DNA of 64,000 nt from Bacteroidota bacterium (GCA_022709385.1 JAKLIX010000007.1:1-64000); one strand, 5' to 3'; shown: positions 16,909 through 26,422, numbered from the stretch's first letter. Notes: generated by a model from the sequence alone, not told the origin. Program-made: numbers and translations.

Positions 16909-17970
16909 TTAAGTTTTCCTGAGGTATTGTGATTCGTAATACTTCTGATAATCACCGGAGGTAACCTCCTGCAGCCATTGCCCGTTTTGGAGGTACCAGC
17001 CGACGGTTCCGGCAAATCCTTCGTCGAAATGCACCGAAGGAGTCCAGCCCAGTTCATCCCTTATCTTTGATGCATCGATGGCATACCTCAGGTCGTGGCC
17101 GGCCCTGTCCTTCACGAAGGTGATCAGTTTTTCCGAGCTTCCTTCTGCCCTGCCCAGCTCCCGGTCCATGATCGTGCAAAGCCTGCGTACCAGGTCGATG
17201 TTCTTCCATTCGTTGTTTCCGCCTATATTATAGGTTTCTCCGGCTTTTCCGCGGTGAAAGACCACATCGATGGCAGCGGCATGGTCTTCCACGTACAGCC
17301 AGTCGCGTACATTCTCACCTTTGCCGTATACCGGAAGAGGTTTTGAATGTTTTATATTATTGATACAGAGCGGGATCAACTTTTCAGGGAACTGATTCGG
17401 CCCGTAATTATTGGAGCAGTTGGTGATGACCACCGGCAGACCGTAGGTATGAAAGAAAGCCCTGACCAGGTGGTCGGAACCGGCTTTGGAAGCGGAATAG
17501 GGTGAACGGGGATCGTAAGGGCTTTGTTCTGTGAACAGGCCGGTATCGCCCAGCGAGCCATAAACCTCGTCGGTAGAGATATGATAAAACAGCTTCCCGT
17601 CTTCCTGTCCGGCCCAGGCCTTTTTAGCGGCATTCAGCAGGATGAAGGTGCCGATGATATTGGTCTGGATAAATTCCAGCGGATTGCTGATGGAGCGGTC
17701 GACATGGGATTCGGCGGCCAGGTGGATGACCCCGTCGAAACGGTACTGTTCAAAGAGCCGCTCCACCAGATCCCCGTCCATGATATCTCCCCTGACAAAG
17801 ACGTAGGCGGGCATATGCTCAATATCCCTGAGGTTGCCGAGGTTGCCGGCATAGGTCAGTTTGTCGAGATTCACGATGCGGTAGTCCGGGTATTTTTTTA
17901 CGAACCTTCTGACCACGTGGGATCCGATGAAGCCTGCGCCTCCGGTAATCAGAATACTTTTCTCCATCAT
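16909..17970 (-). CDS. rfbB: dTDP-glucose 4,6-dehydratase
   Basis: A 353-residue extended SDR enzyme. NAD binds at GGAGFIGSH (about 10-18); the catalytic STDEVYG (T-D-E) and YSASK motifs are intact, and NNYGPNQFPEKLIPL is characteristic of RfbB/RmlB. It converts dTDP-glucose to dTDP-4-keto-6-deoxyglucose, the common precursor of rhamnose and other deoxysugars. Other rml genes are not in the window. Two ATGs (17970, 17967) are possible. It follows galE by 9 bp in the same direction. Confidence 0.93.
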   Translation of the reverse strand: MMEKSILITGGAGFIGSHVVRRFVKKYPDYRIVNLDKLTYAGNLGNLRDIEHMPAYVFVRGDIMDGDLVERLFEQYRFDGVIHLAAESHVDRSISNPLEFIQTNIIGTFILLNAAKKAWAGQEDGKLFYHISTDEVYGSLGDTGLFTEQSPYDPRSPYSASKAGSDHLVRAFFHTYGLPVVITNCSNNYGPNQFPEKLIPLCINNIKHSKPLPVYGKGENVRDWLYVEDHAAAIDVVFHRGKAGETYNIGGNNEWKNIDLVRRLCTIMDRELGRAEGSSEKLITFVKDRAGHDLRYAIDASKIRDELGWTPSVHFDEGFAGTVGWYLQNGQWLQEVTSGDYQKYYESQYLRKT

Positions 17971-17979
17971 CTTCAGGAA

Positions 17980-18996
17980 TTATTGTGAAGCAAGATATTT
18001 TTCCCAGTTCCAGGCCGAACGCGTCATTTCATCGAGGCTGCTGACGGCCTTCCAGCCCAGGACGCTTTCGGCAAGTGACACATCGGCCCAGACCTGTTCG
18101 ATGTCGCCGGGCCTTCTGTCTGTAATGCGGTAATTCAGTTTCAGGCCCGACACGCGTTCGAAGGACTGTATCACCTCTAAAACGCTGTTTCCGTGACCCG
18201 TACCGAGGTTAAACACCTCGGGCTTTTGCTGTTGCTGCAGTTTGCTGAGCCTTTCCATGGCCAGGACGTGGGCATTTGCCAGGTCGCAGACATGAATATA
18301 ATCGCGGATGGCCGTACCGTCGGGTGTATTGTAATCGGCGCCGAACACGCTGAGTGCGGCTCTTTTACCGATGGCAGTCTGGGTTATGTATGGAAGCAGG
18401 TTATTAGGCTCACCGAGCGGCAACTCCCCGATCAGGGCCGAGGGGTGGGCTCCGATGGGGTTGAAGTAGCGCAGCAGGACCGCTTTGATCCCGCTCAGCG
18501 GGGCATAATCGGCGATCATCTCTTCGGATATCCTTTTGGTATTTCCATAGGGAGAAAGGGCTTTCTGAAGGGGGGCCTCCTCGGTCACGGGCAGGCTTTC
18601 GGGCTGACCGTAAACCGTGCAGGAGGAGGAGAACACCAGGTGCAGCACGCGCTGTTGGTGCATGGCTTCCAAAATGTTCATCAGGCTGACCAGGTTGTTG
18701 CGGTAGTAATCCAGGGGTTTCTGCACCGATTCGCCCACCGCCTTGAAGGCAGCGAAGTGGATCACCCCGTCGAGGCCGGCATGACGCCCGAAAAAATCCT
18801 CAACCCTGTGACGGTCGGTCAGGTCGAAGACCTCCAGCAGTGGCTCTGTCCCGGTGATTTTTCCGATCTGACGGATCACGCCGGCGGAAGAATTGCAGAG
18901 GTTGTCCACGATCACAACCTCATGGCCCTTCTGCTGAAGCTCAACAACAGTGTGGGATCCGATGTAGCCGGTTCCTCCGCTTACAAGAATTTTCAA
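17980..18996 (-). CDS. galE: UDP-glucose 4-epimerase
   Basis: A 338-residue SDR epimerase of standard length: GGTGYIGSH near the N-terminus, SSSCTVYG and YGNTKRISE (catalytic S and Y-x3-K), and NPIGAHPSALIGE. It interconverts UDP-glucose and UDP-galactose (possibly the N-acetyl forms). The start is unusual: the conserved LKILVSGGTGYIG begins at a TTG (18996-18994), and a -7 box TAAATTTG lies 18 bp before it, so no upstream ATG can be used. It thus appears to have its own promoter in the gap after the wbpA-type gene. Confidence 0.92.
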   Translation of the reverse strand: MKILVSGGTGYIGSHTVVELQQKGHEVVIVDNLCNSSAGVIRQIGKITGTEPLLEVFDLTDRHRVEDFFGRHAGLDGVIHFAAFKAVGESVQKPLDYYRNNLVSLMNILEAMHQQRVLHLVFSSSCTVYGQPESLPVTEEAPLQKALSPYGNTKRISEEMIADYAPLSGIKAVLLRYFNPIGAHPSALIGELPLGEPNNLLPYITQTAIGKRAALSVFGADYNTPDGTAIRDYIHVCDLANAHVLAMERLSKLQQQQKPEVFNLGTGHGNSVLEVIQSFERVSGLKLNYRITDRRPGDIEQVWADVSLAESVLGWKAVSSLDEMTRSAWNWEKYLASQ

Positions 18997-19014
18997 TCGA
19001 CGGAATTTAAAATC

Positions 19015-19022
19015 CAAATTTA
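19015..19022 (-). promoter_or_regulatory. -7 box for galE-rfbB-cpsB-rsmE
   Basis: On the minus strand TAAATTTG matches TAnnTTTG; transcription would start about 12 nt before the TTG start of galE. Confidence 0.6.
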
Positions 19023-19039
19023 CGGAAGAAAAGGACACC

Positions 19040-20341
19040 TTATAAACTCCAGTAGGCCAGTCCGGCGATTTTTCCCCGGTAAATCCCCTTGACATCAGCA
19101 AGGATGGCGTCCGGAGCGGTATGTGCCAGGAAGTAGCCTTCATCCAGGCTGTGATAATCATGGTGACCGACGGCCACGATGATCGCATCATAATCAGTGC
19201 GCGGCCCGGCCACCAGCGGGAAACCGTACTCGTGCATCACTTCATCGCTGGAAGCGTGAGGGTCGGTGACATCCACACAAACACCATAGGTTTTGAGCTC
19301 GGAAATGATGTCGGGCACCCTGGAATTGCGGATATCGGTCACATCTTCCTTAAAAGTGACTCCCATGACCAGCACCCGGCTGTTGAGGACATTTTTTCCG
19401 GCCGCGATGATCTTTTTCACCACCTGTTTGGCCACATAGAAACCCATGGAATCATTGACGAAGCGCCCGGAATTGATGATCTGGGGATGATACCTGAATT
19501 TCTTTGCTTTATAGGTCAGATAGTAGGGATCCACCCCGATACAGTGCCCGCCGACCAGACCCGGATGGAAACGCAGGAAGTTCCATTTGGTACCGGCAGC
19601 TTCAAGTACGTCGTAAGTATTGATTCCCATGCGGTTAAAGATGATGGACAATTCGTTCATCAGGGCGATGTTCACATCCCGCTGGGTATTTTCGATGATC
19701 TTGGCGGCCTCGGCCACTTTGATGGAAGGGGCGCGGTGTACGCCTGCCTTCACCACCAGTTCATATACCCTGGCAATGATCTCCAGTGCTTCGGGATCGC
19801 AGGCAGAGACGACCTTTTTGATGGTCACGATGGTATGATCCTTGTCGCCGGGATTGATGCGTTCCGGGCTGTAGCCGATTTTAAAATCCGTGCCGGCCTT
19901 CAGCCCCGAAAAGCGTTCCAGTACCGGCAGGCAGTCCTCCTCGGTGGCGCCGGGGTAAACCGTGGACTCGAACACCACGTAGTCGCCCTTCTTAAGGATG
20001 CGCCCGACCGTTTCTGATGCCCTGAGCAGGGGAACCAGATCGGGCATATTGCTGTCGTCGATGGGCGTGGGAACTGCCACGATATGAAAGGCAGCCCCGC
20101 GCAGGTCCTCCGGATCGGAGGTAAACAGGATGTCACAGTCTTCAAATGCCTCGGGGGGCAACTCATTGCTCGGATCAATGCCCTGCTGCATCATCCTGAT
20201 CCTGTCGTCCCTGATGTCGAAACCGATGACGGGAACATGCCTGGCAAATTCCAGTGCGATGGGCAGGCCCACGTAGCCGAGTCCGATCAGGGAGATCTTT
20301 TCCTTTCTGCTGATGATACTGTCATAAAGATTCATAGCCAT
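19040..20341 (-). CDS. wbpA: UDP-N-acetylglucosamine 6-dehydrogenase (WbpA/TviB type)
   Basis: A 433-residue nucleotide-sugar dehydrogenase. ISLIGLGYVGLPIALEFA binds NAD; VFESTVYPGATEEDC and GYSPERINPGD are conserved; the catalytic Cys is in GGHCIGVDPYYL. The C-terminal domain has VMGVTFKEDVTDIRNSR. Sequence resembles the WbpA/TviB group, which oxidises C6 of a UDP-HexNAc to a uronic acid by two NAD-dependent steps. It is last in a four-gene run with an oxidase, an N-acetyltransferase and an aminotransferase, which fits UDP-GlcNAc as substrate. Confidence 0.88.
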   Translation of the reverse strand: MAMNLYDSIISRKEKISLIGLGYVGLPIALEFARHVPVIGFDIRDDRIRMMQQGIDPSNELPPEAFEDCDILFTSDPEDLRGAAFHIVAVPTPIDDSNMPDLVPLLRASETVGRILKKGDYVVFESTVYPGATEEDCLPVLERFSGLKAGTDFKIGYSPERINPGDKDHTIVTIKKVVSACDPEALEIIARVYELVVKAGVHRAPSIKVAEAAKIIENTQRDVNIALMNELSIIFNRMGINTYDVLEAAGTKWNFLRFHPGLVGGHCIGVDPYYLTYKAKKFRYHPQIINSGRFVNDSMGFYVAKQVVKKIIAAGKNVLNSRVLVMGVTFKEDVTDIRNSRVPDIISELKTYGVCVDVTDPHASSDEVMHEYGFPLVAGPRTDYDAIIVAVGHHDYHSLDEGYFLAHTAPDAILADVKGIYRGKIAGLAYWSL

Positions 20342-20355
20342 TCCCGCTTCGAAGT

Positions 20356-21312
20356 TTATTTAAACATTTGTAAATAAGGATGATAATCCCCATGTAATCC
20401 TATCGGTCTTGCATTGCGGATGACATAGACCGTCTGGATGGCATCACGGCTATCTGCGATGCCATAGCCATTGCCTGCAAGGATGTTTTTATAGGTTTCA
20501 GTATGCAGGTCGGTAAAGCCACCGGAGAATTCGATTTCCTCCTGTTCCACCGTGATGCTGCGGAAGGTCATCTGTTTCTTTTCCTTTGCCTCCGGGGGAA
20601 GGGTATTAGCGTCTATACTCAGAAACCAGCGGATCCTGGCTTTTTCGAGTATCAGCAATCCAGCTGCCTTGTCGGCTTGCTGCAGGTGCAGGATATTTTC
20701 CTTCACAGGTCCGAAGATCCAGATCAGCATATCAAAAAAGTGCACGCCGATATTGGTTGCGATACCTCCCGACTTGCTCGGATCACCTTTCCAGGACATG
20801 AAGTACCATTTTCCCCTGCCGGTGATATAAGTAAGGTCGATATCGAAGATTTTTTCCGGCGGCGACTGCCGGATACTTTCCCTGAGTTTGATGATAGCCG
20901 GATGGTATCGTAACTGAAGGACGGTGAAGATGTGCTTTCCCGTTTCTTTTTCTATTTCCGCCAGAGCATCGAGGTTCCAGGGATTGAGGACGATGGGTTT
21001 TTCGCAGATGGCATGGCAGCTGTTCCGGAGGGCCAGTCTGATATGGGCGTCGTGGAGGTAGTTGGGCGAGCAGATCGAGACATAGTCGATCTTTTTATCA
21101 CCCTGCCGGCGCAGTTTATCGAGGTGACGGTCGAAGCGTTCGGCTTCGAGGAAGAAATCGGCATCGGGGAAGTAGCTGTCGATAACTCCCACGTTGTCGT
21201 TTTTATCGAGGGCGGCTTCGAGGCGGTGGCCCGTTTCGAAGATCGCTCTCATATGGCGCGGGGCGATATAACCTGCCGCTCCGATCAGGGCAAAGTGTAG
21301 CGGATTCATCAT
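20356..21312 (-). CDS. wbpB: UDP-2-acetamido-2-deoxyglucuronate 3-dehydrogenase (WbpB/WlbA, Gfo/Idh/MocA family)
   Basis: A 318-residue NAD-dependent oxidoreductase: [15 protein letters not shown] at the N-terminus, [15 protein letters not shown] and CEKPIVLNP (the EKP motif with the catalytic Lys), and the [18 protein letters not shown] segment followed by GVHFFDML. WbpB/WlbA oxidises C3 of UDP-GlcNAcA to the 3-keto sugar. The start ATG overlaps the stop of the acetyltransferase gene by 4 bp (ATGA), and wbpA follows after 14 bp. Confidence 0.88.
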   Translation of the reverse strand: MMNPLHFALIGAAGYIAPRHMRAIFETGHRLEAALDKNDNVGVIDSYFPDADFFLEAERFDRHLDKLRRQGDKKIDYVSICSPNYLHDAHIRLALRNSCHAICEKPIVLNPWNLDALAEIEKETGKHIFTVLQLRYHPAIIKLRESIRQSPPEKIFDIDLTYITGRGKWYFMSWKGDPSKSGGIATNIGVHFFDMLIWIFGPVKENILHLQQADKAAGLLILEKARIRWFLSIDANTLPPEAKEKKQMTFRSITVEQEEIEFSGGFTDLHTETYKNILAGNGYGIADSRDAIQTVYVIRNARPIGLHGDYHPYLQMFK

Positions 21313-21908
21313 TCAGCGGTTTGATCCCGGGTCAGTTTTTCCACGCGTTTATCCCGCAGGCGGTAGATTTCGCCGCTTTCGGGACAAGTGGCCAATCCCT
21401 CTTCATCGAAATGAAGGCGGTGGCCGTATTCGCTCATCCAGCCCGTTTGCCTTGCAGGATTGCCCACGACGAGTGCATAGGCGGGAACTTCCTTTGTCAC
21501 CACGGCGCCGGCGCCGATAAAGGCAAAGGCTCCGATTTCATGTCCGCAGACGATGGTGGCATTGGCCCCGATGCTGGCGCCTTTCCTGACAAGGGTGCGT
21601 ACATATTGCCCACGGCGGTTCACCGCACTTCGCGGATTCACCACGTTGGTAAAGACCATGGAAGGCCCGAGAAACACATCATCCTCGCAGATCACGCCGG
21701 TATAGATGGACACATTGTTCTGCACCTTGACATTGTTTCCGAGGACGACTTCCGGTGAGACGACGACATTCTGGCCGATATTGCAGTGCTCCCCGATGAC
21801 GCATCCGCTCATGATGTGCGAGAAATGCCATATCCTGCTTCCTTTGCCGATGCTGCAGCCCTGGTCGATGACGGCAGTTTCATGGCTGAAGTATGCTTTA
21901 TCTGTCAT
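21309..21908 (-). CDS. wbpD: UDP-2-acetamido-3-amino-2,3-dideoxyglucuronate N-acetyltransferase (WbpD/WlbB)
   Basis: A 199-residue left-handed beta-helix acyltransferase with hexapeptide turns ([49 protein letters not shown]). The IWHF and NPRSAVNRR segments are typical of the WbpD/WlbB group, which uses acetyl-CoA to acetylate the 3-amino group. It overlaps both neighbours by 4 bp (ATGA junctions), implying coupled translation. Confidence 0.88.
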   Translation of the reverse strand: MTDKAYFSHETAVIDQGCSIGKGSRIWHFSHIMSGCVIGEHCNIGQNVVVSPEVVLGNNVKVQNNVSIYTGVICEDDVFLGPSMVFTNVVNPRSAVNRRGQYVRTLVRKGASIGANATIVCGHEIGAFAFIGAGAVVTKEVPAYALVVGNPARQTGWMSEYGHRLHFDEEGLATCPESGEIYRLRDKRVEKLTRDQTAE

Positions 21909-23044
21909 GCCTTTTCGTTGTGAATAAATTCCAGCACTGAAGAAGTGATATATTTCAGTTGTTCCTCATCCAGTTCCGTATGCATCGGCAGGCTGATCAC
22001 GCGCCTGGCAAGGTCTTCCGTCACGGGGAAGTCTCCCTCGCTGTAACGTGGATCCTGGTATGCCTTCTGCAGGTGGAGCGGGACAGGATAATAGATCATG
22101 GCGGGGATGTCCTTGGAAGCGAGGTATTGCTGCAGACCGGCCCGGTCGATGCCATCGGTGAGCAGGGTATACTGGTGAAAGACATGGGAAGAAAAGGGAG
22201 CCCTCAGGGGAGTGGTCAGGTGGGGGTTTGCAGCAAATTCACGGTCATAGAAGTCAGCAGCCTCGCGCCTGGCAGCCGCATAGGCATCGAGATGTTTCAG
22301 CTTGGCGCGCAATACGGCTGCCTGTATGCTGTCGAGCCTTGAATTTACTCCGATATAATCATGATAATATCTCACGGTCATGCCATGGTTCACCACCACC
22401 GTGAGCAGGGCTGCAAGTTCATCATTATCGGTGAAGATCGCTCCCCCGTCGCCGTAACAGCCCAGGTTTTTAGACGGAAAGAAGGAAGTACAGCCCACAT
22501 CCGACATGGTACCGGCTTTTTTCACCCGGCCGTCGGAAAAACGGTAATCGGCGCCAATGGCCTGGCAGGCATCCTCGATCACATACAAACCATATTCTTC
22601 CGCAATGGCAAGGATTTCCTCCATAGGAGCACACTGACCGAAGAGATGTACCGGGACGATGGCTTTGGTTTTGGGCGTGATGGCCTTACGGATGGCATCA
22701 GGATCAATGTTGAAAGTCCGGGGATCGCAATCCACCAGGACGGGAGTCAGATGAAGCAGCGCAATGACTTCGGCCGTGGCGATGAAGGTAAAGGATACGG
22801 TGATCACTTCGTCGCCGGGTTCCAGGCCAAGCGCCATCATGGATACCTGGAGGGCATCGGTTCCGTTGGCACAGGGAATCACGTGTTTCACACCGAGGTA
22901 CTGTTCCAGGTCAGTCTGGAAGTGCTTTACGGCAGGCCCATTGATAAAAGCCGCAGCCTCGATGACCTCCTGTATGCCCGTATTGATCTCATCCCTGAGT
23001 TTCTCATACTGGCTCTTCAGGTCAACCATGTGAATCTTTCTCAT
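21905..23044 (-). CDS. wbpE: DegT/DnrJ/EryC1 aminotransferase (WbpE/WlbC; PorR-like)
   Basis: A 379-residue PLP-dependent sugar aminotransferase, first gene of the uronate operon. PLP-binding motifs: [25 protein letters not shown] and the Schiff-base Lys in [15 protein letters not shown]. WbpE adds an amino group at C3 of the 3-keto-uronate using glutamate. In Porphyromonas gingivalis the WbpE-type protein PorR is needed for the A-LPS that anchors T9SS cargo; several T9SS cargo genes lie in this window, so the same role is plausible here (inference). A promoter with -33 TTG and -7 TAACTTTG lies just upstream. Confidence 0.88.
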   Translation of the reverse strand: MRKIHMVDLKSQYEKLRDEINTGIQEVIEAAAFINGPAVKHFQTDLEQYLGVKHVIPCANGTDALQVSMMALGLEPGDEVITVSFTFIATAEVIALLHLTPVLVDCDPRTFNIDPDAIRKAITPKTKAIVPVHLFGQCAPMEEILAIAEEYGLYVIEDACQAIGADYRFSDGRVKKAGTMSDVGCTSFFPSKNLGCYGDGGAIFTDNDELAALLTVVVNHGMTVRYYHDYIGVNSRLDSIQAAVLRAKLKHLDAYAAARREAADFYDREFAANPHLTTPLRAPFSSHVFHQYTLLTDGIDRAGLQQYLASKDIPAMIYYPVPLHLQKAYQDPRYSEGDFPVTEDLARRVISLPMHTELDEEQLKYITSSVLEFIHNEKA

Positions 23045-23070
23045 AATAGCTGAATTAGTATATCGGGCTG

Positions 23071-23099
23071 CAAAGTTAGTTATTTTTCAGAGCCGGCAA
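23071..23099 (-). promoter_or_regulatory. Promoter for the wbpE-wbpD-wbpB-wbpA operon
   Basis: Minus strand: TTG at 23099-23097, 18 bp gap, TAACTTTG at 23078-23071, then 26 bp to the ATG. It is back to back with the promoter at 23139. Confidence 0.65.
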
Positions 23100-23138
23100 T
23101 TAAAGCTGAAAAGAGGTCGTTTAACCGGATCAATTCAA

Positions 23139-23146
23139 TACATTTG
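23139..23146 (+). promoter_or_regulatory. -7 box for the kdtA operon
   Basis: TACATTTG, 17 bp before ATG 23164. Confidence 0.6.
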
Positions 23147-23163
23147 CAGCAGTTAATCCGGTG

Positions 23164-23919
23164 ATGAAGTTATTACACAAGCTTGTTTTTATTTTTCCGC
23201 TCACACTCTGGCTTACCGCCGGTGCCGGGAACAAGGGTGATTCAGCTTTCACGGCCGGATTGTTCACCGCATCCTATGCCGTACAGTTTCCCGGGGGAGA
23301 TCTTGCGAAGCGCTTCGGGATAAACTCCAATATCGGCGGAAGCATGCTCTTTAAGTCGGGCGGCAACTGGCTGACCGGCATCAGCGCCAACTTTCTCTTC
23401 GGTGACAATGTGAAGGAAGACGAGCTTTTCAGCAAGCTATCCACCTCTGAAGACTTTATGATCGACAAGGTTGGTACTTATGCAGAAATTTACCTTTACG
23501 AGAGGGGTTACCAGCTGGGTGTCCAGTTTGGTAAAATCCTGTCAACCGGCAGGCCCAATCCGAATTCAGGCATATTATTCATGGCAGGAGGCGGCTACCT
23601 TCAGCATAAGATCAGGATAGAAAATCCGAATAAATCGGCACCTCAGGTGCAGGGCGATTACCGCAGGGGTTATGACAGATTGACGGGAGGCTTGTTTGCC
23701 TCTCAGTTTGCAGGCTATATCTATTTCAGCAACAAAAAAGCGGCTAATTTTTATGGCGGCATAGAAATTACCGAAGCCTGGACCAAAAGTTTGAGGGAGT
23801 ATGACTTCGACCGTATGGCCGCAGATACTGAAAAACGTTTCGACCTGCTCTGGGGTTTCAGGATAGGCTGGATACTGCCCTTCTACCGCAAAAGTCCCAC
23901 CGTATTCTATTATTATTGA
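23164..23919 (+). CDS. Predicted outer-membrane beta-barrel protein
   Basis: A 251-residue protein with a signal peptide (MKLLHKLVFIFPLTLWLTAGAG). The rest alternates short amphipathic strands rich in Gly, Tyr and Phe (GGSMLFKSGGNWLTGISANFLFG, FAGYIYFSNKKAANFYGGIEI) and ends in an aromatic strand, as expected for an 8-10 strand barrel. No named family is recognised. It is first in an operon with kdtA, starting 11 bp later, so a role in the outer membrane or LPS is suggested by position only. A GTG at 23161 directly precedes the ATG. Confidence 0.6.
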   Translation: MKLLHKLVFIFPLTLWLTAGAGNKGDSAFTAGLFTASYAVQFPGGDLAKRFGINSNIGGSMLFKSGGNWLTGISANFLFGDNVKEDELFSKLSTSEDFMIDKVGTYAEIYLYERGYQLGVQFGKILSTGRPNPNSGILFMAGGGYLQHKIRIENPNKSAPQVQGDYRRGYDRLTGGLFASQFAGYIYFSNKKAANFYGGIEITEAWTKSLREYDFDRMAADTEKRFDLLWGFRIGWILPFYRKSPTVFYYY

Positions 23920-23930
23920 GCGCATTGCAG

Positions 23931-25166
23931 ATGCGTTGGCTTTATACCATCATCATTTCTCTTTATGGCCTGGGGATCAGGGCAGCTTCCCCGTTCAACC
24001 ACAAGGCAGCCCTTTGGGTCAAAGGCCGGAAAAAATCCGTTGTGCCGGCCCGGCACTTTACGGTAGATCAGCGTGTTGCCTGGTTCCACTGCGCTTCCCT
24101 GGGAGAATTCGAACAGGGAAGGCCGGTGCTGGAAGCCTTTAAAGATGAACACCCGGATTACCGCATCCTGCTGACTTTCTTCTCTCCTTCAGGTTATGAG
24201 ATCCGTAAAAATTACGACAGGGCGGACCTGGTGACTTATCTGCCGCTGGATACACCAGGGAAGATGAAAGCTTTCCTGGATGCTTTCCATCCCGCCATCG
24301 TGTTTTTCGTGAAATACGAATTTTGGTTTAACTGTCTTTACATATTGAGAAACAGAAAGATACCCGTGATAGTACTCTCGGCGCACTTTCGCCCTTCACA
24401 GCACTTCTTCCGTGCATACGGCGGCTGGTTCCGGAAGCAATTGCGGCAGCTCACCCATTTTTTCGTTCAGGATGAAGTCTCCTGGCAATTACTACAAAGT
24501 ATTGGAGTTAAGGATGTTACCATCAGCGGAGATACCCGTTTCGACAGGGTTGGCAGCATTGCCGGCCAGCCTGGCCGTTTTCCCGGAATCAGCCCCTGGG
24601 GTAGCGGTAAAAGCGTGATTCTTGCAGGCAGTACCTGGCCTCAGGATGAAAGCCTGCTGTTTCCGCTGTTCAGGAAACTTGCCGGTGGCAGCCGCTTCAT
24701 CATTGCACCGCATGAGGTTGACAATGAAAGGATTATGCAAATACATAAGGACTGTGGGCTGAAGTCGCAATCCTTGTCGGTTTTCCTTCAGAATCCCGAT
24801 CCCGGGGCGGACTTGCTGGTGGTGGACAGCATCGGGCAGCTTTCCGGGCTTTACCGTTACGCCGGTATTGCTTACATCGGGGGAGGTTTCGGCAAGGGCA
24901 TCCACAATATCCTGGAAGCGGCCACTTTCGGTATTCCGGTGGTATTCGGGCCAAAATTCGGCAAATTTCGCGAAGCCCGTGAGCTTGCTGCCGCGGGAGG
25001 GGCCTATCCCATCCGTGACCGGGAAAGCCTGGAAGAGGTCATGAACCGCTTGTTAAACAACGAATCCCTTAGGGCAGAAAGCGGGAATACGGCAAGAGAT
25101 TATGTGGAGAAGAACCTTGGTGCCACCCGCCTGATCCTTTCCGGCATTAAGAAATACCTTCAATAA
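23931..25166 (+). CDS. kdtA: 3-deoxy-D-manno-octulosonic acid (Kdo) transferase
   Basis: A 411-residue membrane-anchored GT-B (GT30) enzyme. An N-terminal hydrophobic helix (WLYTIIISLYGLGI) anchors it to the inner membrane; FHCASLGEFEQGRPVLEAF (about 52-70) holds the catalytic Glu59. The C-terminal domain has GSTWPQDES, APHEVDNER and GGGFGKGIHNILEAATFGIPVVFGP, the CMP-Kdo site. It attaches Kdo to lipid A precursor. The ATG at 23931 is used because the longer frame starts with TTG overlapping the previous stop. Confidence 0.95.
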   Translation: MRWLYTIIISLYGLGIRAASPFNHKAALWVKGRKKSVVPARHFTVDQRVAWFHCASLGEFEQGRPVLEAFKDEHPDYRILLTFFSPSGYEIRKNYDRADLVTYLPLDTPGKMKAFLDAFHPAIVFFVKYEFWFNCLYILRNRKIPVIVLSAHFRPSQHFFRAYGGWFRKQLRQLTHFFVQDEVSWQLLQSIGVKDVTISGDTRFDRVGSIAGQPGRFPGISPWGSGKSVILAGSTWPQDESLLFPLFRKLAGGSRFIIAPHEVDNERIMQIHKDCGLKSQSLSVFLQNPDPGADLLVVDSIGQLSGLYRYAGIAYIGGGFGKGIHNILEAATFGIPVVFGPKFGKFREARELAAAGGAYPIRDRESLEEVMNRLLNNESLRAESGNTARDYVEKNLGATRLILSGIKKYLQ

Positions 25167-25173
25167 TCCCAGG

Positions 25174-25710
25174 ATGATTCAACAGCCCCTTCCTTCACGC
25201 GTGCTTCTCTGTCTCGGTTCCAACCTGGGCGACAGGGAGCAGATGCTTGCGGCGGCCCGTCGCGGGATCGTGCAGGGGATCGGAAGAATCAGCGGGACCT
25301 CTTCCGTTTACGAAACCCGGCCATGGGGATTTGACGCCGGAACATCCTTTCTGAACCAGGTGGTAAGGGTTGAGACCTTTCTTTCACCGGAAGCCGTACT
25401 GGAGGAAATCAGGCGGATCGAGAAGCGGCACGGGCGCGAGCGGCACGGTCAGGCGGGATACCAGAGCAGGACACTCGATATTGACATTCTTTACTTTGAT
25501 GACCTGATGATTACGACCGGAACGCTGACGATCCCGCACCCCCTGCTCCACCTCAGAAAGTTTGTTCTGGAGCCCCTGGCGGAGATCGATCCCGCTTTCA
25601 TTCATCCGGTACTGGGCTTAAGTAACCGGGAACTCCTGGCGGCCTGCCAGGACGAATCGGATGTGACACATGTTAAACCAATTGAGGATGAACAGATTAC
25701 TACCTTATAA
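25174..25710 (+). CDS. folK: 6-hydroxymethyl-7,8-dihydropterin pyrophosphokinase
   Basis: A 178-residue HPPK. LCLGSNLGDREQML (about 11-24), SVYETRPWG, FLNQVVRVET, RHGQAGYQSRTLDIDILYFDD and IPHPLLHLRKFVLEPL match the family; the Asp pair in LDIDILYFDD binds Mg-ATP. It makes the pterin diphosphate for folate synthesis in the cytosol. It follows kdtA by 7 bp and overlaps the start of the next gene by 23 bp. Confidence 0.95.
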   Translation: MIQQPLPSRVLLCLGSNLGDREQMLAAARRGIVQGIGRISGTSSVYETRPWGFDAGTSFLNQVVRVETFLSPEAVLEEIRRIEKRHGRERHGQAGYQSRTLDIDILYFDDLMITTGTLTIPHPLLHLRKFVLEPLAEIDPAFIHPVLGLSNRELLAACQDESDVTHVKPIEDEQITTL

Positions 25711-26335
25711 CTTCATCGTAATCGAAGGGAACATCGGGGCCGGAAAGACCAGTCTGGCAGGCATGATTGCTGCTCAGTACAATGCCATGCTGATCCTGGA
25801 ACAGTTTGAGGACAACCCTTTCCTTCCGAAATTTTACATCGATCCCTCAAAATATGCTTTCCCGCTGGAGCTGTCGTTTCTTGCCTCACGTTATCAGCAA
25901 TTATCGGATGAATTGTCGAAGCGCGACATTTTCAAGAGTTTCACCATTGCCGATTACTTCATCCACAAATCCCTGATTTTTGCGAGAAAGACCCTCCAAC
26001 AAGATGAGTACCAGCTTTATTCGAGGCTGTTCCACTTCATGATGAATGCCCTGCCGGGGCCCGACCTGCTGGTATATCTCTTTACCGAAACCTACCGTCT
26101 GCACCAGAATATCCGGAATCGCGGTCGGGAGTATGAGCAATCCATTTCGGCGGATTACCTGGACAAGATTCACCAGAGTTATCTGGAACATTTCAGAACC
26201 CTGCAGGGAATTCCCGTACTGATCATCAACACCCACGGGGTGGATTTCGTGCATCAGCCGGACGACTACCAGTGGATACTGGAGCAGTTGTCGGGGCATT
26301 ACCCGCCAGGCATGCACTGGGTGGGGAGGGAGTGA
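25688..26335 (+). CDS. Deoxynucleoside kinase
   Basis: A 215-residue P-loop kinase of the dNK/dGK family: IVIEGNIGAGKTS (P-loop at 14-21), a F/Y-rich substrate region around LEQFEDNPFLPKFY, and the lid with RNIRNRGREYEQSI. It phosphorylates deoxynucleosides for salvage. The ATG at 25688 lies within folK; an earlier ATG at 25670 would add six residues. In this phylum the gene commonly follows folK, as here. Confidence 0.88.
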   Translation: MNRLLPYNFIVIEGNIGAGKTSLAGMIAAQYNAMLILEQFEDNPFLPKFYIDPSKYAFPLELSFLASRYQQLSDELSKRDIFKSFTIADYFIHKSLIFARKTLQQDEYQLYSRLFHFMMNALPGPDLLVYLFTETYRLHQNIRNRGREYEQSISADYLDKIHQSYLEHFRTLQGIPVLIINTHGVDFVHQPDDYQWILEQLSGHYPPGMHWVGRE

Positions 26336-26340
26336 ACCCC

Positions 26341-26371
26341 ATGTGACACATTGAAATCCCATGTGTCACAT
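26341..26371. repeat. Two ATGTGNCACAT palindromes, 20 bp apart
   Basis: ATGTGACACAT at 26341-26351 and ATGTGTCACAT at 26361-26371. Phase and unit are the same as at 616-666 and 44014-44044. It begins 5 bp after the stop of the kinase gene. Confidence 0.85.
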
Positions 26372-26422
26372 TGATTCATTTGTGATAAGCCTGCCTCTGA
26401 AACCGAATGGCATTCCATTCAC

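Noticed and set aside
18193..19092. 299-codon open frame on the plus strand
   Set aside because: Antisense to galE; composition is that of a shadow frame.
19121..20017. 298-codon open frame on the plus strand
   Set aside because: Antisense to the wbpA-type dehydrogenase, which has all its motifs; the frame has no known family.
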